Origin: CBDDCA01 sp965218205
Lineage (GTDB): Bacteria; Spirochaetota; Spirochaetia; WTKD01; G963693115
Reading direction: 5' to 3'
NCBI GenBank assembly: GCA_965218205.1
Contig: OZ244590.1
Coordinates: forward strand, 186,001 to 250,000
DNA: 64,000 nucleotides
Both the position numbers and the translations under genes were made by a program. The notes beneath the pieces are model-generated. The model saw only the letters and a program-made list of their open reading frames with translations. It did not search any database and was not told where the DNA came from. How positions within the stretch are numbered: position 1 is the first letter of the stretch; each line of letters begins with the position of its first letter. Below, piece by piece: positions 17,360 through 24,990 of this stretch.

Positions 17360-18855
17360 AAAAGCTATTGTTTTTATCATTTCTGCTATTGAGCAGTACT
17401 CTATTATATACTATAGGAGCTTTTACACAAGAGAACATTGATACAAAGCAAAACACGACACAAGAACATTCTAACATAAAACATACTATTGCACAAGATG
17501 TTCCGCTAGAAAATACCGAAGCTATCAGTACCACTAGTATAATACAATTACCAAAACCATGGTATAAAAAACTTGGCATTGATAATGGACTGGTGGCAAA
17601 GTTTAATTTTGGAGAGAATTTTTTAGTGGTACATTTATTATATCAAGATATGCCTCTGTCAGTAATGTATTTTTTAGGACTAGCATCAGCACGATTTAAT
17701 CAACAATCAATTATAGAAACAACCTGGGAAACAGAGCAACAAAACAGTAGAGAAAAACAAACAGAACAACAAAACAGTACAGAGAAACAAACAGAACAAC
17801 AAAACAGTACAGAGAAACAAACAGAACAACAAAACAGTACAGAGGAACAAATAGTACCAGAACAAACAAATATTGTAGCGACAGCACTCCCTAGTCCAGA
17901 GTTATATACCAACGGTACTGTTGTATCGTATACTCCTGAGTATATACTCTATGCCAATATACATGAAAAAAGCCCCGAAGAGTATCAGCAATATACTTTT
18001 ATGTATGAAAATTATTTTGATCCTCCAAAACGACAAGGAAAAGGATTTTTAGCACTTTATGGCACATCATTATTACAGATTAGCAGTCGTCTTGTATTTA
18101 TTTTGTCTGATATAGAAACATTCCCTCTCTCAGTTCCTATTATTGGAGATATACTGTACGATCATTCCTCATTCAATACTGTAGAAGAGCTTAGCAATAT
18201 AGATTCTGTAGAAATACAAGCACTTGGAAATAGAGCAAATAATTTTTTATCAAGTATTACATGGGACACATTCCAATCGCTCGTTCAAGAAGAAGAAGAC
18301 AATTTCATAAAGAACAAACAACAAAATATTGATGCCATACGTCAAGAGTTAAATGAAAAGATATATAGGGAAAGCAACAGTGGAATTTTCTTCGAATTTC
18401 GTACAGGAAAAGTTACAGACAATATAGCAAATATTACCACAAAAGACAATGATGTGAGTCAGTTAATTAGTACCTTAAACAATAATCCTCTCAATATTAC
18501 CGAGTTAGACAATTCCTATTTGAAAAATGGAAATACTATCCATTTTGACTATACCATGCGAGTATATAATAGCAACAGTACAACCTATATTGACAACAGT
18601 TTTGAGTATGAGAATTCAATGAGCTATGTTGTAGGACAAGATACCATCCTCAAAGGGATAGAGCAAATATTTACCATAATGTCTCCTGAGCAAACTGTGT
18701 ATGCAATTATTCCTCCTTCTCTTGCGTACAATAATGATGGACTAGGAAAGATAGTAGGCGTAAGCGATTTTATAGAAGTGGAAATAAGCATGTTATCAAA
18801 AGCACGCACACAACGAGTTATTGATTTAAATAGCAACAATGAATCTAATAATTGA
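17356..18855 (+). CDS. Secreted, degenerate cyclophilin-FKBP-like protein with a Gln/Asn repeat insert
   Basis: 499 residues with an N-terminal signal peptide (LLFLSFLLLSSTLLYTIGA). Residues ~75-120 resemble the start of the cyclophilin domain of the neighbouring lipoprotein (LYQDMPLSVMYFLGLASARF), but the catalytic FHR and QGGDP blocks are missing. At ~125-165 lies a low-complexity insert of four 10-residue TEQQNSTEKQ units. The C-terminal ~110 residues are FKBP-like (IHFDYTMRVYNSN, LKGIEQIFTIM, IIPPSLAYNN). It looks like a duplicated PPIase that lost the cyclophilin active site and may act as a periplasmic chaperone. That role is inference. It overlaps radA by 4 nt. Confidence 0.7.
   Translation: MKKLLFLSFLLLSSTLLYTIGAFTQENIDTKQNTTQEHSNIKHTIAQDVPLENTEAISTTSIIQLPKPWYKKLGIDNGLVAKFNFGENFLVVHLLYQDMPLSVMYFLGLASARFNQQSIIETTWETEQQNSREKQTEQQNSTEKQTEQQNSTEKQTEQQNSTEEQIVPEQTNIVATALPSPELYTNGTVVSYTPEYILYANIHEKSPEEYQQYTFMYENYFDPPKRQGKGFLALYGTSLLQISSRLVFILSDIETFPLSVPIIGDILYDHSSFNTVEELSNIDSVEIQALGNRANNFLSSITWDTFQSLVQEEEDNFIKNKQQNIDAIRQELNEKIYRESNSGIFFEFRTGKVTDNIANITTKDNDVSQLISTLNNNPLNITELDNSYLKNGNTIHFDYTMRVYNSNSTTYIDNSFEYENSMSYVVGQDTILKGIEQIFTIMSPEQTVYAIIPPSLAYNNDGLGKIVGVSDFIEVEISMLSKARTQRVIDLNSNNESNN
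17731..17850 (+). repeat. Four tandem 30-bp units inside a coding region
   Basis: Units at 17731, 17761, 17791 and 17821, core ACAGAACAACAAAACAGTAC; the two middle units are identical, the first and last vary slightly. Each encodes TEQQNSTEKQ or a close variant, so copy-number change keeps the frame. Confidence 0.9.
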
Positions 18856-18898
18856 TATTCTCTCTATTTCAAACAACAATAGTACTAAAAGCACAACT

Positions 18899-19600
18899 TT
18901 ATATTTCAGGACGTACGAGTACCCTACATAACGCTCCATCCGAATTTGCAACTGCAATAGGGGCCATAAAGCCCCACACTTTTTTACAAGAGAGAGCAGA
19001 TGTATTGACAATATATTCTACTAATGTTGTACCGTTCATCAATAAATGTTTATGAGTAACATGTTTCTCTAAGGGCTTTTCTATAACACCATCAATCCAT
19101 GTACGGATAGGATAATCTTGAGGAAAATCAAATGCACAGAGTGAAATAGAATGTTGTGCAATCCATTCTGCAGCCATTTCGTTAAGATACGGAGCTTTAC
19201 TCCAATATTCCAATGAATTATACGAGTAATGCGTATCCCAACATGTTTTGAATATAATCTTATCTCCATCAGTATTTTCAGGCCACGCTTTTTGTAACAG
19301 AGGGACAGTAATTTCAAGATTATCTTGTATGTCGTCCGAAATATCAATAATATCAAAGCTGCCAACAAAAGTAGTAGGAAGAATATCAAGAATTTCTTTG
19401 CCATTCTTTTTAATATGTCTCTGAGCGTCCATATGGGTAAATGCATGACAAGATACTTCTATTGTTGTCGCTTCAAAAATATCACCTTCATCAAAATTTC
19501 CTTTCTTGAAAATATGAGGATGCCATCGCACATGCGATGAAATAGGCATAGTAAGATCAATCCATTCATTATGTTCAGACATACTCATGTTATGCTCCAA
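18899..19600 (-). CDS. Cyclase-family (kynurenine formamidase-like) metal hydrolase
   Basis: 233 residues. The opening DLTMPISSHVRWHP and the metal-binding block CHAFTHMDAQRH (the family HxGTHxDxPxH variant) place it in the cyclase superfamily PF04199. Members hydrolyse small amides or lactones such as N-formylkynurenine or isatin, using Mn or Zn. It overlaps the end of dctM by 11 nt and is the last gene of a TRAP transporter operon, so it probably acts on the imported acid. The substrate is not deducible from the sequence. Confidence 0.85.
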   Translation of the reverse strand: MEHNMSMSEHNEWIDLTMPISSHVRWHPHIFKKGNFDEGDIFEATTIEVSCHAFTHMDAQRHIKKNGKEILDILPTTFVGSFDIIDISDDIQDNLEITVPLLQKAWPENTDGDKIIFKTCWDTHYSYNSLEYWSKAPYLNEMAAEWIAQHSISLCAFDFPQDYPIRTWIDGVIEKPLEKHVTHKHLLMNGTTLVEYIVNTSALSCKKVWGFMAPIAVANSDGALCRVLVRPEI

Positions 19601-20879
19601 GAGAAGGAAGCCATGTAGAAAGGGCAGGGAATACTATAATAATAACCAGCACAATAAATAAAGTGAGAAGAAAAGGAATACTTTCTTTCAATACCTCTAT
19701 AGGCTTGGTTTTTGCTATTCCTGCTGATAAATAGATGAGGTATCCTACAGGCGGGGTAACGAGGCCTATCATCAAATTAAAAATAAGCACCAATCCAAAA
19801 TGAATAGGCGATATTCCAAACTGATACACAATAGGCATAAAAACAGGTACTAATATAGTTAAAGCAGCAACAGGATCCATAATCATTCCTATAAAAAATA
19901 CAATACAGTTTATAATCAGCAATGTAATCAATGGACTATGAGAAATAGCTTGTATCCACTCTGCTATCTTATGGCTAATTTGCAAGCGTGCAATAAGCCA
20001 TGCAAATAGAGAAGAAGCTCCTACAATCAGCATAACTTTTGCTGTGCCCTTCATTGCATTTGTTAATGCAGTAATACAACGCTTCCAGTTTAGTTCTTTG
20101 TAAAAAAAGAATCCTACTATAAACGCATAGACAACTGCTACAGCACCTGCTTCTGTTGCAGTAAATACCCCAGTAAGAATTCCTCCTAAAATAATAAGCG
20201 GACAAACAATAGCAAAAATAGCATCTTTTCCATGCTTCAATATTTTTACAATACTACACTTTGTTATTGTGTTTCCATAAGATCTTTGTAATGAGATAAT
20301 AACAGTAGTCACTGTCAACGATACTGCTATCATAAGTCCTGGTATAATACCAGCAAGGAACATTTTTCCTACTGATACACCCGAACCAGCAAGAGCTGCA
20401 AATATCACCATAGGTACACTGGGAGGAATAATAGGTCCCATAATAGAGGCAGATTGTGTAAGAGCTGCAGAGAAAGCTGCAGGATACCCTTGCTTTTTCA
20501 TTTCAGGAATAAGAGAGCTTCCTATAGCTGCAGTAGAAGCGACTGCTGAGCCACTAATACAGCCAAAAAACAAACAAGAAAAAATATTGATATAACTGAT
20601 AGAGCCTTTTATCCATCCTAAAAACGAAGAAACAAATGCTACAATACGTTTTGTAATACCTCCTGCACTCATAAGCTCGCCTGCCAGAAAGAAAAATGCC
20701 AATGCCTGCAAAGAAGAAGAATCGATGCCTGCCATAAATTGCTGTGCTGCCACCGAAATAGGAACGTGGGAAATAAATATCATAGCAGTGATGATAGAGG
20801 AGAACAATATGCTATATACAAGGGGTATTCCAAACACTGTGAGAACAAACATTGTTATCAACATAATTGTAAAGGACAC
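19590..20879 (-). CDS. dctM: TRAP transporter large permease (DctM-like)
   Basis: 429 residues, almost entirely membrane segments (about 12), with the DctM-typical GSAVASTAAIGSSLIPEMKKQGY and GPIIPPSVPMVI. It is the Na+- or H+-coupled channel half of a tripartite ATP-independent periplasmic transporter for organic acids. It abuts dctQ (1-nt overlap) and overlaps the cyclase gene. Confidence 0.95.
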   Translation of the reverse strand: MSFTIMLITMFVLTVFGIPLVYSILFSSIITAMIFISHVPISVAAQQFMAGIDSSSLQALAFFFLAGELMSAGGITKRIVAFVSSFLGWIKGSISYINIFSCLFFGCISGSAVASTAAIGSSLIPEMKKQGYPAAFSAALTQSASIMGPIIPPSVPMVIFAALAGSGVSVGKMFLAGIIPGLMIAVSLTVTTVIISLQRSYGNTITKCSIVKILKHGKDAIFAIVCPLIILGGILTGVFTATEAGAVAVVYAFIVGFFFYKELNWKRCITALTNAMKGTAKVMLIVGASSLFAWLIARLQISHKIAEWIQAISHSPLITLLIINCIVFFIGMIMDPVAALTILVPVFMPIVYQFGISPIHFGLVLIFNLMIGLVTPPVGYLIYLSAGIAKTKPIEVLKESIPFLLTLFIVLVIIIVFPALSTWLPSLGA

Positions 20880-21349
20880 TATAACTCTCCTGTTTGATGA
20901 CTCATAGCATTATGAATCATAGTAAGAACAATACGTATTATTTCAAGAATTGAACATATGATAAGCGGAAAGTAAAACCACGAAATAGACATATCAAATG
21001 CAGCATAATAATCATTGCGTGTAAGAAAAAAGAATTTTAAAGCACCATGTAACAGAATAAATACACAAAACAAAATAATAAGATAACAAAACTCAGAAAA
21101 TATCCAGCCAATTGATTTGCTTATTCTATCCCTCAATAGAGAAATTTGTATCTGTGTTCCACTTAAAAGTCCAAAAAGAGTCATCCATGCATAGATAAAA
21201 CGAAGAAACTCGTCAGCCCATGGCAATGAATAAGAAAATATATAACGCATAACAACCTGATAAAAAATAACTGCCACCAGTACAAGAAGAATGATATTTC
21301 CCAAAATGATAAAGGTTTTATTTACTATTTTGTTATATTGTTCTATCAT
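20879..21349 (-). CDS. dctQ: TRAP transporter small permease (DctQ-like)
   Basis: 156 residues with four predicted membrane helices and the DctQ-like block YIFSYSLPWADEFLRFIYAWMTLFG. It supports and assembles with the large subunit. It lies between dctP and dctM in one operon. Confidence 0.93.
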   Translation of the reverse strand: MIEQYNKIVNKTFIILGNIILLVLVAVIFYQVVMRYIFSYSLPWADEFLRFIYAWMTLFGLLSGTQIQISLLRDRISKSIGWIFSEFCYLIILFCVFILLHGALKFFFLTRNDYYAAFDMSISWFYFPLIICSILEIIRIVLTMIHNAMSHQTGEL

Positions 21350-21422
21350 TACCTACATTTTTATAATAATGAGAAAAGCGTACAGCAGTATTACATATAA
21401 AGCGGTACTTTTTCTGTGGGTA

Positions 21423-22418
21423 TTATTGAGATGTTATACTGTTAATCATATCATTCCCAAATGTATCACTATACTCTTTCCATGTTTTTTCTATATTGTT
21501 TCGAAACGATTGTATATCAACATTTTCTTCTACAATCATACCAGCATCTTTGAGTGCTTGTAGTGCTTTTTCATTTTCTTCGACATTAAGCTCTCGTTCT
21601 AATTGAGCACTTTCTAATGCTGTTTTCACCAATATCTCTTTATCTTTGTAAGAAAGAGAATTATAGGCATCAAGATTCATAGTCATAGGAGCTGCTGTAT
21701 ACGCATGATGTGTGAGAGAAATATATTTCTGTACTTCTTGTAAGTTATTATTATAGATGTGATGCACAGGGTTTTCTTGACCATCTATAACACCAGTTTT
21801 AAGAGAAAAATACACTTCCTTAAAGGACATAGGAGTTGGATTAGCTCCCCATAAGGTAAAGGCTCTGATATGGGCTTTATTAGGAGTAGTACGGAGCTTT
21901 AGCCCTTTAAGATCTTTTATACTTTTTATAGGGGCTACATTATTAGTGATATCACGAAACCCAATTTCAAAAAATGCTAAACCAATGAGATTATATTGTT
22001 GGAGAGATTTCATCAATGATACTCCAATTTCTCCATCCAAAACCTTGTATGCTTTTTCTTCAGATTCAAAAATAAAGGGCAGATCAAGCAAATTTAATTC
22101 TGGGGCAAAAGAGGTATAATATGGATTTCCTACTACAACAATATCAATAGTGCCTGTTCTCGCTCCATCAAGCTGTGTGCTAGAATCTCCTAGTTCACTA
22201 CTAGGATGCAAATTAATTTTTATTCTCCCATCAGACAATTCTAGTACACGCTGTGCCATATATTCCGTTGCCTTTGTTACCGTATCAGAGGGAGAACCGT
22301 AATGACTAAGAGCAAATGTATAATGTTTTTCCTTAGAATCTGCTTTTGTTTCCTCTTCTTGTTGACCAGCACTTAGAAGCAACAAAGATGCAAGCACCAA
22401 TATACATATCTTTCTCAT
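21423..22418 (-). CDS. dctP: TRAP transporter solute-binding protein (DctP-like)
   Basis: 331 residues from the ATG at 22418, chosen because AGGAGG lies 6-7 nt before it; a GTG 21 nt further upstream would spoil the signal peptide. The signal sequence is KICILVLASLLLLSAGQ. The body is a DctP fold, with the family's LPFIFESEEKAYKVLDGEIG and the Arg-containing substrate site in LRTTPNKAHIRAF and KEVYFSLKTGVIDGQENP. It captures an organic acid in the periplasm for dctQM. It is the first gene of the dctP-dctQ-dctM-cyclase operon. Confidence 0.95.
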   Translation of the reverse strand: MRKICILVLASLLLLSAGQQEEETKADSKEKHYTFALSHYGSPSDTVTKATEYMAQRVLELSDGRIKINLHPSSELGDSSTQLDGARTGTIDIVVVGNPYYTSFAPELNLLDLPFIFESEEKAYKVLDGEIGVSLMKSLQQYNLIGLAFFEIGFRDITNNVAPIKSIKDLKGLKLRTTPNKAHIRAFTLWGANPTPMSFKEVYFSLKTGVIDGQENPVHHIYNNNLQEVQKYISLTHHAYTAAPMTMNLDAYNSLSYKDKEILVKTALESAQLERELNVEENEKALQALKDAGMIVEENVDIQSFRNNIEKTWKEYSDTFGNDMINSITSQ

Positions 22419-22527
22419 AAAACACCTCCTTATATGCACTTATATACATACAATCGCATATACTATGATACATGTATCATTACTACCTGTACTTATTATA
22501 ACATATGCAATATAAAGAATCAATAAT

Positions 22528-22555
22528 TGCGGATTCAAGGACTTTTATTCAACAG
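22528..22555 (+). repeat. Solitary IS30-like end fragment
   Basis: TGCGGATTCAAGGACT at 22528-22543 equals the left end of the decayed IS30-like element at 4852; the next bases (TTTATTCAACAG) only resemble it. No transposase is nearby. The rest of the 22440-22627 gap shows nothing else recognisable. Confidence 0.5.
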
Positions 22556-22627
22556 AAAAAAACACAGCAAACGGATATATTATTTGACAATCATGATGTA
22601 CAGTATAGAAACAATAATATGTAGTAT

Positions 22628-23218
22628 CTACTCAAATTGTTTTCTTGCTTCTAATGCATAGGACAGAGTTGATTTGTCAGTAAACTCAAACTCGCCTCCT
22701 TTAGGCATGCCTTGTGCAATGCGTGTAAAGAGAGATTGCTTATCGTTATGCATATCCATAATATATCGTGCAGTAACTTCGCCTTCTAAAGTAGGAGGAG
22801 TTGCAAGAATTATCTCGTGATACGCTTCTGTTTTTATGCGTGTATTGAGTGTATCAATAGTCAGTTGTTCAGGACCTAAGCCTTCTAAAGGAGAGATAAG
22901 TCCGCCTAGTATATGATATACTCCAAAAAAACTGTGGCAATCCTCCAATGCTGAGACATCTTGTAAATGAGCAACAACACATAGTTGTCTATTATTTCTT
23001 TTTGGGTTACTGCATATGTCACATAGCTCTGTTTCACAGAGGTATCCACAGGCTTTGCAAGGATGTACTACTTCATGCAAATTTTCAAGAAATGTAGAAA
23101 GATTTTTGCTTAATTTTGATGGCTGTTTTAACAAAAAGTACACATACCGTAATGCTGTTTTTTTTCCAATGCCAGGAAATTTAGCAAATAATTCACTTAG
23201 CTGTTGTATTCTATTCAT
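22628..23218 (-). CDS. recR: Recombination protein RecR
   Basis: 196 residues from the ATG at 23218; a longer frame upstream lies within dnaX and adds only a basic, non-conserved leader. It has the N-terminal helix-hairpin-helix FPGIGKKTALR, a C4 zinc finger at C54, C57, C66 and C69, and a Toprim domain (CVVAHLQDVSALE). It loads RecA at gaps with RecF/RecO. It overlaps dnaX by 8 nt, the classic dnaX-recR arrangement. Confidence 0.95.
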   Translation of the reverse strand: MNRIQQLSELFAKFPGIGKKTALRYVYFLLKQPSKLSKNLSTFLENLHEVVHPCKACGYLCETELCDICSNPKRNNRQLCVVAHLQDVSALEDCHSFFGVYHILGGLISPLEGLGPEQLTIDTLNTRIKTEAYHEIILATPPTLEGEVTARYIMDMHNDKQSLFTRIAQGMPKGGEFEFTDKSTLSYALEARKQFE

Positions 23219-24701
23219 TGTTTCTGTCCATATTTTTATTATTTTCTTCGATAACTTCTGATCCCTCAAATATTTCTAATACTCTTTCTACTGGAGAACT
23301 TTTTTTTGTGATAGGAGGGGAGGCTTGTGTTTCTGCTGAGCTTTTTTGTGCTGTTGCTCTATGGGGCTGAGACTGTTGCTCTGTGCTAGTATCGTGTACG
23401 TGCGATGTGTGAGTGCTAGTATCGTGTTTGCTTGCAGAAGCGTGTTGCTGTTCAACTGTAGGATTAATAATATCAGGATAAATAGCAGAATCAACAGTAG
23501 GAGCTGGTGCTGTTTCATGTGATACATCATGATCAGGTATATTGCCATGTGTTTGAAACTGTAATTTTGTATATAACTCTTTTAATTGTTGTACCAACAT
23601 GTTGTTATTTGTATAATTTTTAATATTACATAACTGATGAAACACCAGTTCAACTTCAAACTGAGGATCTACAGAATATCGTAAACTCCGATAACAATCA
23701 AGGAGCAACTGCAACGCATGTTCTAGCTGTTCGGTACTAAGAGTCTCATATATTGTTGCATCAAACTGTTCTTTATCAAAACCAATAAGGAGTTTAGGTT
23801 CAATACTATGTTTAATAAGCAGTACATTGCGTATATACTCGCATGCCTCAAACAAAATCTTTTCTGTAGTACATCCACGTGTAAGTAAATCGAAAATATG
23901 CTCTTGGGTTTCACGGTATTTTCCGTTAACACATAACTGAAACAGAACATTAAGCGATTGTATTCCTGTAAGTCCTAGATTGGTATCAATGGCTTCTTTG
24001 GTGATATTGTTTCCACAAAAAGCATGTATTTGATCAAATAAGGTATATGCATCACGCAATGACCCACGAGCTTCTTTTGCCATCCATTCCAGTGCTGCAG
24101 ATTCAATAGTTGTATTGATAGCATTACATAGTTCCTGTAACTTATCCATGATAATAGTGTTAGGAATAAGATGAAACGCAAAGCGTTGACAACGAGAGCG
24201 TATAGTGAGAGGAACTTTGTCTATTTCCGTAGTAGCAAACACAAATATAACATACTCTGGAGGCTCTTCAATAGTTTTTAATAATGCGTTAAATGCACTG
24301 TTTGATAACATATGCACTTCGTCTATGATGTATACCTTGTATCTAAATTGTGACGGAGCATACATAACCTCTTCACGTATTTTACGAACATTTTCGACGC
24401 TTGTATACGATGCACCATCTATTTCAATAACATCAAGGCTGTTACCCTTACGAATTTCATCGCTCCCTTCGTAGTCAAGGCTGTTTATATCTTGTCCTTC
24501 AGGGCGATTCACTGCAAGTGCTATGAGGCGGGCAGCAGATGTTTTTCCTACCCCTCTCGGTCCGCTGAGAATAAATGCATTGCCTGCAATAGAATCTGAT
24601 TTTATAGAACCCAAGAGTGAGCTTACTATAAACTCTTGTCCCACTAAATCATTAAATTTTTGTGGTCTCAGTTTGTTGGCTGTACTTTCATGTTCTTTCA
24701 T
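23211..24701 (-). CDS. dnaX: DNA polymerase III subunit gamma/tau
   Basis: 496 residues. It is the clamp-loader ATPase, with Walker A GPRGVGKTS at 47-55, Walker B IIDEVHML, sensor ATTEIDKVPLTIRSRCQRF, and domain III. The zinc module normally between Walker A and B (four cysteines) is missing: residues 56-95 (VNRPEGQDINSLDYEG) contain no Cys. The C-terminal ~100 residues are a low-complexity H/T/S/Q tail instead of a clear tau domain. SRP RNA lies directly upstream and recR overlaps downstream. Confidence 0.95.
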   Translation of the reverse strand: MKEHESTANKLRPQKFNDLVGQEFIVSSLLGSIKSDSIAGNAFILSGPRGVGKTSAARLIALAVNRPEGQDINSLDYEGSDEIRKGNSLDVIEIDGASYTSVENVRKIREEVMYAPSQFRYKVYIIDEVHMLSNSAFNALLKTIEEPPEYVIFVFATTEIDKVPLTIRSRCQRFAFHLIPNTIIMDKLQELCNAINTTIESAALEWMAKEARGSLRDAYTLFDQIHAFCGNNITKEAIDTNLGLTGIQSLNVLFQLCVNGKYRETQEHIFDLLTRGCTTEKILFEACEYIRNVLLIKHSIEPKLLIGFDKEQFDATIYETLSTEQLEHALQLLLDCYRSLRYSVDPQFEVELVFHQLCNIKNYTNNNMLVQQLKELYTKLQFQTHGNIPDHDVSHETAPAPTVDSAIYPDIINPTVEQQHASASKHDTSTHTSHVHDTSTEQQSQPHRATAQKSSAETQASPPITKKSSPVERVLEIFEGSEVIEENNKNMDRNNE

Positions 24702-24772
24702 CTATATTTATGGTATCATAATAAGAAATCATATACATGAGCGTATTGTAAAATAAAGAGCTTTTCAACTCA

Positions 24773-24866
24773 TGCCCGAATTCAACTGTACCATTACACT
24801 ATATCTACCGCTGCTTCTTTCCAGATCTGACGGGATTTGACATGTATAACGAACAATGCTCTGGCA
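24773..24866 (-). ncRNA. ffs: 4.5S signal recognition particle RNA
   Basis: The minus strand contains the Ffh-binding core GTCAGATCTGGAAAGAAGCAGC (24811-24832), matching the universal GGTCAGGTCCGGAAGGAAGCAGCC. Outer strands TGCC near 24866 and GGGCA near 24773 can close the hairpin. The position just upstream of dnaX is common in bacteria. Ends are approximate. The core is split here as GTCAGATCTGG and AAAGAAGCAGC. Confidence 0.9.
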
Positions 24867-24885
24867 AGTCGTTAAAAAGCCCCAA

Positions 24886-24972
24886 CGGAGAGAGAGGGAT
24901 TCGAACCCTCGGTACTTTTTCAAGTACACACGCTTTCCAAGCGTGCTCCTTAAGCCACTCGGTCACCTCTCC
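24886..24972 (-). tRNA. tRNA-Ser(GGA)
   Basis: An 87-nt tRNA on the minus strand: acceptor GGAGAGG with TCTCTCC (terminal G-U), anticodon loop CTTGGAAA giving GGA, a long variable arm (TGTACTTGAAAAAGTACC), T-arm GAGGGTTCGAATCCCTC and discriminator G. Confidence 0.95.
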
Positions 24973-24990
24973 TACCACCATTATAACAAA

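Noticed and set aside
19081..19446. Alternative-frame ORF inside the cyclase gene
   Set aside because: The other frame has family motifs (CHAFTHMDAQRH); this one is a hydrophobic shadow.
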